A DNA stretch of 64,000 bases from Streptomyces hyderabadensis (GCF_020404845.1 NZ_JAIOJZ010000022.1:62001-126000); one strand, 5' to 3'; shown: positions 16,962 through 28,583, counted from the stretch's first letter. Numbers and translations are program-made. The notes: generated from the sequence alone by a model not told the origin.

Positions 16962-19442
16962 ATGTCAGCCTGCGTCCCCGCCCGCGCCGATTCGGCCCGG
17001 ACCAAGCACGTCCATCCACCCCACAGCCCGCCGCCCGGCGGACCCCGGCGCTTCCGCATCGCGGGCGCCGACGTCTCGGCCGCGATCGCGGTCTTCCTCA
17101 TCGCCCTCCCCCTCTCCCTGGGCATCGCCCTCGCCACCGGCGCGCCCCTGCAGGCCGGCCTCGTCGCCGCCGCGGTGGGCGGCATCGTCGCCGGACGCAT
17201 CGGCGGCTGCCCGCTCCAGGTCAGCGGCCCCGCCGCCGGACTCACCGTGGTCACCGCCGACCTCATCCAGCAGTACGGATGGCGTACGACCTGTGCCATC
17301 ACCGTCTTCGCCGGGATCGCCCAACTCGGCCTCGGCTGCCTGCGCGTGGCCCGCTCGGCGCTCGCCGTGAGCCCGGCCATCGTGCACGGCATGCTCGCCG
17401 GCATCGGCGTCACCATCGCCGTCGCACAGCTGCACATCGTCCTCGGCGGCACCCCGCAGAGCTCCGTGCCCGACAACTTGGTCGCGCTGCCCGCCCAGTT
17501 GGCGAACCTCCACCCCGCCGACGTGGCCGTGAGCGCGCTGACCCTCACCCTCCTGCTGCTCTGGCCCCGCCTCCCCGGCCGGGCCGGGGAGATCCTGGGC
17601 AAGCTGCCCGCCGCCCTGATCGCCGTCGCCGGCGCCACCGCCGTCGCCGCGCTCACCGGACTCCGCCTGCCCAAGGTCGACCTGCCCTCCTGGAGCAGCC
17701 ACGCCCTGGCCTCCCTGCCCGACGGCCCGGTGCTGGGACTGGTCGCCGCCGTCCTCACCACCACGCTCGTGTGCAGCGTGCAGTCCCTGCTCGGCGCGGT
17801 CGCCGTGGACAAACTGGTCGCCGCCCGGCCCGCGCTGACCGGCCGCGTCAAGCGCTCCGACCTCGACCGCGAGCTGCTCGGTCAGGGCGCCGCCAACATC
17901 GTCTCCGGGTCGCTCGGAGGGCTGCCCATCGCCGGTGTGGCCGTGCGCAGTTCCGCGAACGTGGCGGCGGGTGCCGTCAGCCGGAACTCCACGATGCTGC
18001 ACGGCGTTCTCGTAGTGATCGCCGCACTGCTGATGGTCCCGGCCCTGGAGCTCATCCCGCTCGCCTCGCTCGCCTCCCTGGTCATGGCCGTCGGCCTCAA
18101 GATGGTGTCGCTGAACCACATCCGTACGGTGACCCGCCACCGCGAGGTGCTGGTATACGCGGTCACCACCGGCGGCGTGGTCTTCCTCGGCGTCCTGGAG
18201 GGCGTCGCGCTGGGCATCGCCGTCGCCGTCGGCGTCGCCCTGCACCGCCTGACCCGCACCCGGATCACCCACGACGACATCGACGGAGTCCACCACGTCC
18301 ACGTACGGGGGCAGTTGACGTTCCTCGCCGTGCCGCGGCTCAGCCGGGTCCTGCACCATGTGCCCCACGGGGCGGACACCGTCGTGGAGCTGGACGGCTC
18401 CTTCATGGACCACGCGGCGTACGAGACGCTCCAGGACTGGCAGAAGACGCACACCGCGCAGGGCGGCTCCGTCGACATCACCGGCCGCCGGCCCGGCACC
18501 CGTATCTCCGAACCGGCCGAGGTGGACGGCTGCCGCTGCCGCCCCTGGACCCCCTGGCGCAACCACCAGTGCGAACGCCCGTCGAAGGCCCCGGCACCCG
18601 GCTCGAACCGACAGGCCACCACCGGCGGAGCCCCCGGAGAGGCCCCCGGCGGCACCCCGACCGGCCTGAACACACCCGGTACGACCGGCACGCCCGGCAC
18701 AAGCGCTGCGACCGGCACCTCCGACGAACCCCCCGGTCATGAACTCGCCCGTGGCATCAGCGCCTTCCACCGCAACACCGCTCCGCTGATGCGACGCGAA
18801 CTGGCCCGGCTGGCCCGGGAGGGACAGCAGCCCTCCCAGCTCTTCCTGACCTGCGCCGACTCGCGGGTGGTCACCTCGATGATCACGTCCAGTGGCCCCG
18901 GCGACCTCTTCGTCGTGCGCAACGTCGGCAACTTCGTGCCGCTGCCCGGCGAGGAGAGCGGCGACGACTCGGTGGCCGCCGCGATCGAGTACGCCGTGGA
19001 CGTGCTGAAGGTGCGGTCCATCACGGTGTGCGGACACTCCGGGTGCGGGGCGATGCAGGCACTGCTCGGCGCCGACTCCGGGGGCGCGCGCACGCCGCTG
19101 CAGCGGTGGCTGCGGCACGGGCGGCCGAGCCTGCAGCGCGTGGCCGCGGACACGGACACGTCCGACAGGAACAGGGCCCCGGACACGGTCGACGACCGCG
19201 CCCGGCCCCGGCTGGCCGGACGCCCGCCCGCCGACACCGCCGAGCGGCTGTGCCTGGCCAACGTGGTCCAGCAGCTGGAGCACCTGCGTGCCCACGAATC
19301 GGTGGCCCGCGCGCTGGCCGCCGGGGACCTGGAGCTGCACGGCATGTACTTCCACGTGGGCGAGGCCCAGTCGTACCTGCTGGCCGAGGACGCGGAAGGC
19401 GGGGTGTTCGAGCTGGTGCGCGAGACGAGTCCGACCGCCTGA
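16962..19442 (+). CDS. SulP-family anion transporter fused to beta-carbonic anhydrase
   Basis: 826 residues. Residues 35-430 form a SulP permease (AIAVFLIALPLSLGIALATG, PLQAGLVAAAVGGIVAGRIG), followed by a short STAS-like region, a Gly/Thr/Pro linker (about 545-585) and a beta-type carbonic anhydrase domain to the C-terminus. The zinc site is visible as CADSR and GHSGCG (Cys, Asp, His, Cys). Related fusions are thought to move bicarbonate, with the enzyme interconverting CO2 and bicarbonate at the inner face. AGGAGA lies seven bases before the ATG. It is flanked by lower-G+C DNA at 16800-16960 that probably holds the promoter. Confidence 0.93.
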   Translation: MSACVPARADSARTKHVHPPHSPPPGGPRRFRIAGADVSAAIAVFLIALPLSLGIALATGAPLQAGLVAAAVGGIVAGRIGGCPLQVSGPAAGLTVVTADLIQQYGWRTTCAITVFAGIAQLGLGCLRVARSALAVSPAIVHGMLAGIGVTIAVAQLHIVLGGTPQSSVPDNLVALPAQLANLHPADVAVSALTLTLLLLWPRLPGRAGEILGKLPAALIAVAGATAVAALTGLRLPKVDLPSWSSHALASLPDGPVLGLVAAVLTTTLVCSVQSLLGAVAVDKLVAARPALTGRVKRSDLDRELLGQGAANIVSGSLGGLPIAGVAVRSSANVAAGAVSRNSTMLHGVLVVIAALLMVPALELIPLASLASLVMAVGLKMVSLNHIRTVTRHREVLVYAVTTGGVVFLGVLEGVALGIAVAVGVALHRLTRTRITHDDIDGVHHVHVRGQLTFLAVPRLSRVLHHVPHGADTVVELDGSFMDHAAYETLQDWQKTHTAQGGSVDITGRRPGTRISEPAEVDGCRCRPWTPWRNHQCERPSKAPAPGSNRQATTGGAPGEAPGGTPTGLNTPGTTGTPGTSAATGTSDEPPGHELARGISAFHRNTAPLMRRELARLAREGQQPSQLFLTCADSRVVTSMITSSGPGDLFVVRNVGNFVPLPGEESGDDSVAAAIEYAVDVLKVRSITVCGHSGCGAMQALLGADSGGARTPLQRWLRHGRPSLQRVAADTDTSDRNRAPDTVDDRARPRLAGRPPADTAERLCLANVVQQLEHLRAHESVARALAAGDLELHGMYFHVGEAQSYLLAEDAEGGVFELVRETSPTA

Positions 19443-19707
19443 CCCAATGACCTCATGACCTCCCGACCGCTCGGGGCGGTCCCGGGGAGCCGTGGCGCGG
19501 GCCGGTGTGAGAGGCGTTACACACACTGAACCCCGCGCCGTCGGCTTCCGTGGGTACGGGTGACCATGGACCACGAAGGAGAGGCGGGGGCGGGCGACGA
19601 CCAGAACAGGTCTAAACCATTTGCCCGTCGACCCTTGTCATCGGCCCCCCGGGTCTGATGAGCTGTGGCCTGGGACACAACGGACAACCCTGAGAAAGGG
19701 AGATGTC

Positions 19708-21663
<1,956 letters not shown>

Positions 21664-21701
21664 GCCCCGCACACCGCGGACAGCGCGGACACGTAGTACA
21701 C

Positions 21702-21740
21702 CGAGGGCACCCGGCGCCGTACGCGCGCCGGGTGCCCTCG
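21702..21740 (+). terminator. Terminator after acsA
   Basis: CGAGGGCACCCGGCGC pairs with GCGCCGGGTGCCCTCG, a perfect 16-bp stem with a 7-nt loop, 39 bp after the acsA stop. Confidence 0.85.
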
Positions 21741-21866
21741 CCCTGTGCGGCGCCCGGGGCCCGGGTAAGCTGGACGGACGTAAGGGAATCATCAAGATCC
21801 TCATGGTGCGCCGGGAAGTCTGGTCGGCATGTGTTCCGTGCTGCCCACCCACCGGAGGTTCTCCCC

Positions 21867-23291
21867 GTGACCGCGCCCCGCACTCCCCGCAAGGCCTTCG
21901 GACGGCTGTCCCTTCCGGAGCGCACCTACCTCGCGGACGCGCTGCGCACCGAGACCGTCGGCGGCGTCCTGCTGCTCGTCGCGGCGGTCGCCGCCCTGGT
22001 GTGGGCGAACATACCGGCGCTGCACGACAGCTACGAGAGCGTCAGCCACTTCCACTTCGGCCCGTCGGCGCTCGGTCTGAACCTGTCGGTCGCGCACTGG
22101 GCCGCCGACGGACTCCTCGCGATCTTCTTCTTCGTCGCCGGCATCGAACTCAAACGCGAACTGGTCGCAGGTGACCTGAAGGACCCCAAGGCCGCCGCGC
22201 TCCCGGTGGTGGCGGCGCTGTGCGGCATGGTCGCACCGGCGGTCGTCTACACCGTCACCAGCACCGCGGGCGGCGGCTCGCTGGCCGGCTGGGCCGTGCC
22301 GACCGCCACCGACATCGCCTTCGCGCTCGCCGTGCTGGCCGTCATCGGCACGTCCCTGCCGAGCGCCCTGCGCGCCTTCCTGCTGACGCTCGCCGTCGTC
22401 GACGACCTCTTCGCCATCCTGATCATCGCGATCTTCTTCACCGACACCCTGAACTTCGCCGCGCTGGGCGGCGCGGTCGCCGGTCTCGTCGTCTTCTGGC
22501 TGCTGCTGCGCAAGGGGGTGCGCGGCTGGTACGTGTACGTCCCGCTCGGCCTGGTGATCTGGGCCCTGATGTACAACAGCGGCGTCCACGCCACCATCGC
22601 CGGCGTCGCGATGGGCCTGATGCTGCGCTGCCACCGGCGCGAGAGCGAGGAGCACTCCCCCGGCGAGCGCATCGAGCACCTGGTGCGCCCGCTCTCGGCG
22701 GGCCTGGCCGTGCCGCTGTTCGCGCTGTTCAGCGCGGGTGTGGCCATCTCCGGCGGGGCACTGGCGGACGTCTTCACCAAACCGGAGACGCTCGGTGTGG
22801 TGCTCGGACTCGTCGTCGGCAAGACGCTGGGCATCTTCGGCGGCACCTGGCTGACCTCGCGCTTCACCAGGGCCTCGCTCAGCGACGACCTCCAGTGGGC
22901 CGACGTGTTCGCGGTGGCGACCCTGGCCGGCATCGGGTTCACCGTCTCGCTGCTCATCGGCGAGCTGGCCTTCGAGGGCGACGCGGCGATGGCCGACGAG
23001 GTCAAGGCCGCCGTACTGACCGGCTCGCTCATCGCGGCGGCCCTGGCCACGGTGCTGCTGAAGGTACGGAACGCGAAGTACCGGGGGATGGTCGCGGAGG
23101 AGGAGCGCGACGACGACCTCAGCGGTGTGCCGGACATCTACGAGGAGGACGACCCGGCGTACCACCTGCGGGTGGCGGCCGTCTACGAGCGGAAGGCCGC
23201 GGAGCACCGCCGGATCGCCCGGGAGATGGAGTCGGCGCGGCTTGCCGAAGTGGCGGGCGGGGCAGGCGATGAGGACGACCGTCCGGCATGA
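21867..23291 (+). CDS. nhaA: Na+/H+ antiporter NhaA
   Basis: 474 residues from GTG 21867, with GGAGG at 21854-21858. A cytoplasmic membrane antiporter exchanging Na+ for protons. The NhaA family signatures are seen in GWAVPTATDIAFALAVLAVI and LAVVDDLFAILIIAI, whose adjacent Asp pair corresponds to the ion-binding Asp163/Asp164 of E. coli NhaA, together with GIGFTVSLLIGELAF. It has a hydrophilic C-terminal tail of about 70 residues rich in Glu and Arg (YEEDDPAYHLRVAAVYERKA), longer than in E. coli and possibly regulatory. Confidence 0.95.
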   Translation: MTAPRTPRKAFGRLSLPERTYLADALRTETVGGVLLLVAAVAALVWANIPALHDSYESVSHFHFGPSALGLNLSVAHWAADGLLAIFFFVAGIELKRELVAGDLKDPKAAALPVVAALCGMVAPAVVYTVTSTAGGGSLAGWAVPTATDIAFALAVLAVIGTSLPSALRAFLLTLAVVDDLFAILIIAIFFTDTLNFAALGGAVAGLVVFWLLLRKGVRGWYVYVPLGLVIWALMYNSGVHATIAGVAMGLMLRCHRRESEEHSPGERIEHLVRPLSAGLAVPLFALFSAGVAISGGALADVFTKPETLGVVLGLVVGKTLGIFGGTWLTSRFTRASLSDDLQWADVFAVATLAGIGFTVSLLIGELAFEGDAAMADEVKAAVLTGSLIAAALATVLLKVRNAKYRGMVAEEERDDDLSGVPDIYEEDDPAYHLRVAAVYERKAAEHRRIAREMESARLAEVAGGAGDEDDRPA

Positions 23292-23355
23292 TCTGACGAG
23301 ACGGTACAAAAGACGGAACCGTACTCAGACGAGCCAGCAGAAGAGGGAGACCGCG

Positions 23356-23844
23356 ATGAGCGCACCCGACGGCAGCCCGGTCGGCACCGAACGCAGCATC
23401 GGCCAGCTGTTCGCCTCGGCGACCACCGAAATGTCGGCGCTCGTGCACGACGAGATCGCGCTGGCGAAGGCGCAGCTGAAGCAGGACGTCAAGCGCGGTG
23501 CGACGAGCGGCGGCGCGTTCTCCGCCGCGGGCCTGCTCCTGCTCTTCTCGCTGCCGATGCTGAGCTTCGCCCTCGCCTACGGCATCCGGACCTGGAGCGG
23601 CTGGAACATGGCCGTCTGCTTCCTGCTGTCCTTCGCTGCGAACGTTCTGGTCGCCGGCCTCCTCGCGCTGATCGGCATCGTCTTCGCGAAGAAGGCCAAG
23701 AAGGGCCGCGGTCCGCAGAAGGTCGCCGCCTCGGTGAAGCAGTCCGCGGGCGTGCTGCAGAACGCCAAGCCGCACCCGCGCCCGGAACTGCCCGCGGACC
23801 GGGCCCCCGAAGCGATCGAGGCTGTGGCACGCTCGTCCTCATGA
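23356..23844 (+). CDS. Phage-holin-family (DUF1469) membrane protein
   Basis: 162 residues from ATG 23356 after GAGGGAGA. It has the actinobacterial holin_X_3 pattern: an N-terminal amphipathic region (SIGQLFASATTEMSALVHDE), two membrane helices near 55-80 and 85-110, and a Lys-rich cytoplasmic tail. Function is unknown; despite the family name there is no phage context. Its TGA overlaps the ATG of the hydrolase gene (ATGA), so the two are co-translated. Confidence 0.85.
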   Translation: MSAPDGSPVGTERSIGQLFASATTEMSALVHDEIALAKAQLKQDVKRGATSGGAFSAAGLLLLFSLPMLSFALAYGIRTWSGWNMAVCFLLSFAANVLVAGLLALIGIVFAKKAKKGRGPQKVAASVKQSAGVLQNAKPHPRPELPADRAPEAIEAVARSSS

Positions 23845-24809
23845 CGGGCTCCACCACCCCTTCGGGGCACTCCCCCTCGCCGCAGCACCCCACGTCGGTC
23901 GTACGCCTCGGCATCCCGGGCGGACCCGAGGTGACCCATCGGGACGTCGCGGCCAACGGCGCCCGCTTCCACATCGCCGAGCTGGGCGACGGACCGCTGG
24001 TGCTGCTGCTGCACGGCTTCCCGCAGTTCTGGTGGACCTGGCGGCACCAGCTGGTGGCGCTCGCGGACGCCGGTTTCCGCGCGGTCGCCATGGACCTGCG
24101 CGGCGTCGGCGGCAGCGACCGCACCCCGCGCGGCTACGACCCGGCGGGACTCGCCCTCGACATCACCGGCGTGATCCGCTCCCTCGGCGAGCCGGACGCC
24201 GCGCTGGTCGGTCACGACCTCGGCGGCTATCTGGCCTGGACGGCCGCCGCGATGCGGCCCAAGCTCGTACGGCGGCTCGCGGTCTCCTCGATGCCGCACC
24301 CCCGGCGCTGGCGTTCGGCCATGCTCGGGGACGTCCGCCAGAGCCGCGCGGGCTCCTACATCTGGGGCTTCCAGCGCCCCTGGGTTCCGGAGCGCCAACT
24401 GACCGCGGACGACGGCGCGCTGGTCGGCCGGCTGCTGCACGACTGGTCCGGGCCGCGGCTGCTCGACGACGAGGCGGTGACGGCGTACCGGCGTGCCATG
24501 TGCATCCCCTCCACGGCGCACTGCTCGGTCGAGCCCTACCGCTGGCTGGTGCGCTCCCTGGCGCGTCCGGACGGCATCCAGTTCTACCGCCGGATGAAGC
24601 GGCCGGTGCGCGTGCCGACGCTGCACCTGCACGGCTCCCTGGACCCCGTGATGCGGACGCGGAGTGCCGCCGGGTCCGGGCAGTACGTCGAAGCGCCGTA
24701 CCGCTGGCGGCTGTTCGACGGGCTCGGGCACTTCCCGCACGAGGAGGATCCGGTCGCCTTCTCGACCGAACTGATCAACTGGCTGAAGGATCCTGAGCCC
24801 GATCGGTGA
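23841..24809 (+). CDS. Alpha/beta hydrolase, epoxide-hydrolase-like
   Basis: 322 residues. HGFPQFWWTWRHQL supplies the oxyanion-hole HGxP motif, GHDLGGYLAW the Asp nucleophile, and GLGHFPHEEDP the catalytic His. An Asp nucleophile indicates the epoxide hydrolase/dehalogenase group rather than Ser esterases. Substrate unknown. Co-transcribed with the holin-like gene. Confidence 0.87.
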   Translation: MTGSTTPSGHSPSPQHPTSVVRLGIPGGPEVTHRDVAANGARFHIAELGDGPLVLLLHGFPQFWWTWRHQLVALADAGFRAVAMDLRGVGGSDRTPRGYDPAGLALDITGVIRSLGEPDAALVGHDLGGYLAWTAAAMRPKLVRRLAVSSMPHPRRWRSAMLGDVRQSRAGSYIWGFQRPWVPERQLTADDGALVGRLLHDWSGPRLLDDEAVTAYRRAMCIPSTAHCSVEPYRWLVRSLARPDGIQFYRRMKRPVRVPTLHLHGSLDPVMRTRSAAGSGQYVEAPYRWRLFDGLGHFPHEEDPVAFSTELINWLKDPEPDR

Positions 24810-24957
24810 GGTTTGGTGAGCGATCGGTCACCGAACGGACGCGCCCGGTATCCGAACCGGAATGCTTGTCCTATGAACGGCCACTTGCCCGGCGCATAGG
24901 CCAATTGGGCGCCCCGGGAACGGTTATCGACCATGGGGCGGGGGCACACGTCCGGGT

Positions 24958-25143
24958 ATGGGCTGGACGCACGACTACAGTGACGTAGCACGCGACGGCC
25001 GCTCCACGAGCGGCGTGAGCAGTACCCACCGACGCGGCGGCACCCCGCAACTCGCGGGTGCGGACCTCCGGGTGGGCATTCCGCGCATCCTGCGCCGCCG
25101 GGCCCGCTGGGTCTCCGTACGCCTGCGCCATCCACGGACCTGA
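24958..25143 (+). CDS. Possible small Arg-rich protein (61 aa)
   Basis: The only plus-strand frame in the 347-bp gap with Streptomyces-like third-position G+C (about five codons in six end in G or C). It starts MGWTHDYSDVARDGRS and ends in RRRARWVSVRLRHPRT. No ribosome site is clear and I do not recognise the sequence. An antisense frame over the same DNA is about as good, so it may not be a gene. Confidence 0.3.
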   Translation: MGWTHDYSDVARDGRSTSGVSSTHRRGGTPQLAGADLRVGIPRILRRRARWVSVRLRHPRT

Positions 25144-25156
25144 GGCGTCTGGCCGT

Positions 25157-26362
25157 TCACAGCGCGCAGCTGTCGCTGTCCACCTGCTGGCTGGCGGTGC
25201 GGCCCTTGCTGATGTCCTCGCGGATCTCGTCCGCGGTGAGCGCGTAGCCGGTGTCGGGGTCGTCCAGGGACTTGGCGAAGACCACGCCGTACACCTCGCC
25301 CTCCGGCGTCAGCAGCGGGCCGCCGGAGTTGCCCTGCCGCACGGTCGCGTACAGCGAGTAGACGTCCCGGCGGACGGTGTCGCGGTGGTAGATGTCCGGC
25401 CCGTTGGCCGTGATGCGCCCGCGCACCCGCGCGGCCCGGACGTCGTACGCCCCGTTCTCCGGGAAGCCGGCGACGATCGCGTCGTCGTCGCGCCGGGCGT
25501 CCTCGTCCTCGTCCGTGAACCGCAGCGCGGGCGCGTCCAGTTCCGGCACGTCCAGTACGGCGATGTCGCGCCGCCAGTCGTAGAGGACCACCGTCGCGTC
25601 GTACTTCCGGCCCTCGCCGCCTATCTGCACCGTGGGCTCGTCCACGCCGCCCACGACGTGCGCGTTGGTCATGACACGGCGGTCGGAGAAGACGAACCCG
25701 GTGCCTTCCAGGACCTTTCCGCAGTCCGGGGCGGTGCCCATGACCTTGACGATGGAACGCTTGGCCTTGACGGCGACCGGGCTGCCCGTCAGCGCCGGGT
25801 CGGGCGCCTGCACCGGGGGGATCGACTCGTCGGCGAAGGGGCTGAAGACCTGCGGGAAGCCGTTCTCCGCGAGGACGGAGGTGAAGCTGTCGAACCAGTT
25901 GTCCGCCCCCGCGGGCAGCACCTCCTGCACGCCGGCCAGCAGCGCGGACTGCCGCACCTCCTTGCCGACCGTCGGCATCGTGGTGCGCGCGAGCGCGGAG
26001 CCCAGCAGCCAGGCGACCAGCAGCATGGCGACGACGTTGACCAGGGCACCGCCGGTCGCGTCCAGGGCGCGCGCCGGGGACCAGGTGATGTAGCGGCGCA
26101 GCTTGTTGCCCAGATGGGTCGTCAGGGCCTGGCCGACGGAGGCGCACACGATGACGATGACGACCGCGACGACGGCCGCGGTCGTGCTCACCTCCGCGTT
26201 GTCCGTCAGCGCGTCCCAGGCCACCGGCAGCAGGTAGACGGCGACGAGCCCGCCGCCGAGGAAGCCGATCACCGACAGGATGCCGACGACGAACCCCTGG
26301 CGGAAGCCGACGATCGCGAACCAGACGGCGGCCAGCAGCAACAGGATGTCCAGCACGTTCAC
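25157..26362 (-). CDS. marP: MarP-type membrane serine protease (CvpA-trypsin)
   Basis: 401 residues. Four N-terminal membrane helices (CvpA/colicin V-like, about residues 1-125) are followed by a chymotrypsin-fold protease. The triad is His in MTNAHVVGG, Asp in WRRDIAVLDV and Ser in RQGNSGGPLL. This matches Rv3671c (MarP), an acid-resistance periplasmic protease of mycobacteria. A Cys pair (PDCGKV and the terminal DSCAL) may form the disulfide known for that family. The gene order MarP, Nudix, Nth, Crp is the same as in Mycobacterium. Confidence 0.92.
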   Translation of the reverse strand: MNVLDILLLLAAVWFAIVGFRQGFVVGILSVIGFLGGGLVAVYLLPVAWDALTDNAEVSTTAAVVAVVIVIVCASVGQALTTHLGNKLRRYITWSPARALDATGGALVNVVAMLLVAWLLGSALARTTMPTVGKEVRQSALLAGVQEVLPAGADNWFDSFTSVLAENGFPQVFSPFADESIPPVQAPDPALTGSPVAVKAKRSIVKVMGTAPDCGKVLEGTGFVFSDRRVMTNAHVVGGVDEPTVQIGGEGRKYDATVVLYDWRRDIAVLDVPELDAPALRFTDEDEDARRDDDAIVAGFPENGAYDVRAARVRGRITANGPDIYHRDTVRRDVYSLYATVRQGNSGGPLLTPEGEVYGVVFAKSLDDPDTGYALTADEIREDISKGRTASQQVDSDSCAL

Positions 26363-26407
26363 TGATTCAGGCCTCGCCTTGTCGTCTGCGGTACGCAGGC
26401 CACCCTG

Positions 26408-27154
26408 TCATGCGCGCCAGTCCAGCGGGACCTGCTTATCCCGGTCCCACGGCCGCTCCCAGCCCGCGAAGTGCAGCAACCGGTCGATGATGCCGGCCGT
26501 GAAGCCCCAGACGAGAGCCGATTCGACCAGGAATGCCGGGCCTCGGTGACCGCTGGGGTGGACGGTCGTCACCCTGTTGGCGGGGTCCGTGAGATCCGCC
26601 ACGGGGACCGTGAAGACGCGCGCGGTCTCGGCCGGGTCGACGACGCCGACCGGGGAGGGCTCGCGCCACCAGGCCAGCACCGGGGTGACGACGAAGCCGC
26701 TCACCGGGATGTAGAGCTTGGGCAGGACCCCGAAGAGCTGGACGCCGGCCGGGTCGAGCCCGGTCTCCTCCTCGGCCTCCCGCAGGGCGGCCCGCAGCGG
26801 ACCGTCACCGCGCGGATCACCGTCCTCGGGGTCGAGGGCACCGCCCGGGAAGGCGGGCTGGCCGGGGTGGGAGCGCAGGGAGCCGGCCCGCTCCATCAGC
26901 AGCAGCTCCGGACCGCGGCCCGGGTCCTTGCCGCCCTCGCCGCCGCGGGTGCCGTCCCCGAAGAGGATCAGCACCGCGGACTGGCGGCCGGCGCCGTCCG
27001 CGGGCGGCAGGAAGCGGCTCAGCTGAGTGGGCCGGACCGTCTCGACCGCCCGCACCACCGGGTCCAGCCAGCCCGGCAGACCTTCCTTGCTGAGGACCGC
27101 GCCGTCCCGAGTGCGGTCCCTGGCGGGACCCTGCGTGTCGCTCGCCCGTGTCAT
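26408..27154 (-). CDS. Nudix hydrolase, CoA-pyrophosphatase type
   Basis: 248 residues from ATG 27154 (MTRASDTQGPARD) after GGGGGTGGAG. The Nudix helix is REAEEETGL, preceded by HPGQPAFPGGALDPEDG, typical of CoA/NADH-cleaving Nudix enzymes (Rv3672c-like). The spacing between the Gly-rich loop and REAEEETGL is a few residues longer than the textbook box because of DPRGDGP. Transcribed just ahead of marP (45 bp), so probably one operon with nth. Confidence 0.88.
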   Translation of the reverse strand: MTRASDTQGPARDRTRDGAVLSKEGLPGWLDPVVRAVETVRPTQLSRFLPPADGAGRQSAVLILFGDGTRGGEGGKDPGRGPELLLMERAGSLRSHPGQPAFPGGALDPEDGDPRGDGPLRAALREAEEETGLDPAGVQLFGVLPKLYIPVSGFVVTPVLAWWREPSPVGVVDPAETARVFTVPVADLTDPANRVTTVHPSGHRGPAFLVESALVWGFTAGIIDRLLHFAGWERPWDRDKQVPLDWRA

Positions 27155-27206
27155 CTCCACCCCCGTCCTGCCGACTCCAACGCCCGACGCCCCCGAGATC
27201 GTTCCG

Positions 27207-28436
27207 TCACCCGGCCCCCAGCGGCGGCGCCGGCTTCCCACCCGCGTCCAGGTACGCCTGCGGGGGCTTGAGCCGCTGGCCCGGGAAGCCGCCCTTCTCG
27301 TACTTCAGCAGCTTCTTCGCCTTCTCCGGGTCCGTCTCGCCCTCGCCGTAGGCCGGGCACAGCGGGGCGATGGGGCAGGCACCGCAGGCGGGCTTGCGGG
27401 CGTGGCAGATGCGGCGGCCGTGCCAGATCACGTGGTGGGAGAGGTCGGTCCAGTCGCTCTTCGGGAAGAGCGCGCCGACGGCGGCCTCGATCTTGTCCGG
27501 GTCGGTCTCCTCGGTCCACCGCCAGCGGCGCACCAGGCGCTGGAAGTGCGTGTCCACGGTGATGCCGGGGCGGCCGAAGGCGTTGCCGAGCACGACGAAG
27601 GCGGTCTTGCGGCCGACGCCGGGCAGCTTGACGAGGTCTTCGAGGCGTCCGGGGACCTCGCCGCCGAAGTCCTCCGCAAGGGCCTTGGACAGCCCTATGA
27701 CCGACTTGGTCTTGGCCCGGAAGAAGCCGGTCGGGCGCAGGATCTCCTCGACCTCCTCTGGGACGGCGGCGGCCAGGTCCTCGGGGGTGGGGTACTTGGC
27801 GAAGAGGGCGGGCGTGGTCTGGTTGACCCTGAGGTCGGTGGTCTGCGCGGACAGCACCGTGGCCACGACCAGCTGGAACGGGTTCTCGAAGTCCAGCTCC
27901 GGGTGGGCGTACGGGTAGACCTCGGCCAGCTCGCGGTTGATGCGGCGGGCGCGGCGGACCAGCGCGGTGCGCGACTCGCCGCGCGGCGGCTTCGGGGCCA
28001 CGGTCTTGGCCGGGGCGACGCCCTCGACGGCGGCGGTGGCCTTCTTGGGGACGACGGCGGGCTTCTTGGCGGGCGCCTGCCTCTTCAGGGGCGGCACGGC
28101 CTTCTTCGCGGAGGTCTTCTTGGGGGCGGCGGGCTTCCTGGCCGCGGGGGACTTCTCGGCAGAGGCCTTCTTGCTCGCGGCCGACTTCTTGGCCGCGGCC
28201 GACTTCTTGGCCGCGGGAGTCTTCCCGCTCGCGACCGTCTTCCCGCTCGCGCCGGTCTTCCCGGCCGCGGCCGGCTCCTGGCTCTCGTCGGACTTCTTGC
28301 TCGCGGAGGACTTCTTCACGGCACCCTTCTCCGCAGTCACCCTCTTGGCAGGCACTGCCTTCTTTGTCGCTTTCGCCGTTTTCCTACCGCCATCGGGAGT
28401 CTGTTCGCCCACAGCGGAATCGTGCCGTTCACTCAC
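27207..28436 (-). CDS. nth: Endonuclease III with Lys/Ala-rich histone-like N-terminal tail
   Basis: Base-excision DNA glycosylase/AP lyase for oxidised pyrimidines. Residues 170-409 hold the whole enzyme: the helix-hairpin-helix LVKLPGVGRKTAFVVLGNA with catalytic Lys, the catalytic Asp in GITVDTHFQR and the 4Fe-4S ligands CHARKPACGACPIAPLC. Before it is a tail of about 160 residues made of KKSAA, AKKPA and SGKT-like repeats, as in histone H1-like bacterial proteins. GTG 28436 is chosen because CAGGGGG stands eight bases upstream; an in-frame GTG at 28481 would add 15 residues. Usual Nth proteins are about 210-260 residues. Confidence 0.92.
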   Translation of the reverse strand: MSERHDSAVGEQTPDGGRKTAKATKKAVPAKRVTAEKGAVKKSSASKKSDESQEPAAAGKTGASGKTVASGKTPAAKKSAAAKKSAASKKASAEKSPAARKPAAPKKTSAKKAVPPLKRQAPAKKPAVVPKKATAAVEGVAPAKTVAPKPPRGESRTALVRRARRINRELAEVYPYAHPELDFENPFQLVVATVLSAQTTDLRVNQTTPALFAKYPTPEDLAAAVPEEVEEILRPTGFFRAKTKSVIGLSKALAEDFGGEVPGRLEDLVKLPGVGRKTAFVVLGNAFGRPGITVDTHFQRLVRRWRWTEETDPDKIEAAVGALFPKSDWTDLSHHVIWHGRRICHARKPACGACPIAPLCPAYGEGETDPEKAKKLLKYEKGGFPGQRLKPPQAYLDAGGKPAPPLGAG

Positions 28437-28583
28437 CCGCGCAGCCCCCTGAGCCTGTGCTCTCACCGGCGATTTGGACACCCGGCCAGCCTACGACCCG
28501 GCACCGACATCCGCCCCGGACCTCGAAGATCGGCGTCCAATTGGACCCCTGCCGCGTACCCCGGGACATCAGTGCGGCATCCT

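Noticed and set aside
23356..23844. Prophage holin
   Set aside because: No phage genes nearby; the family is a common actinobacterial membrane protein with a misleading name.
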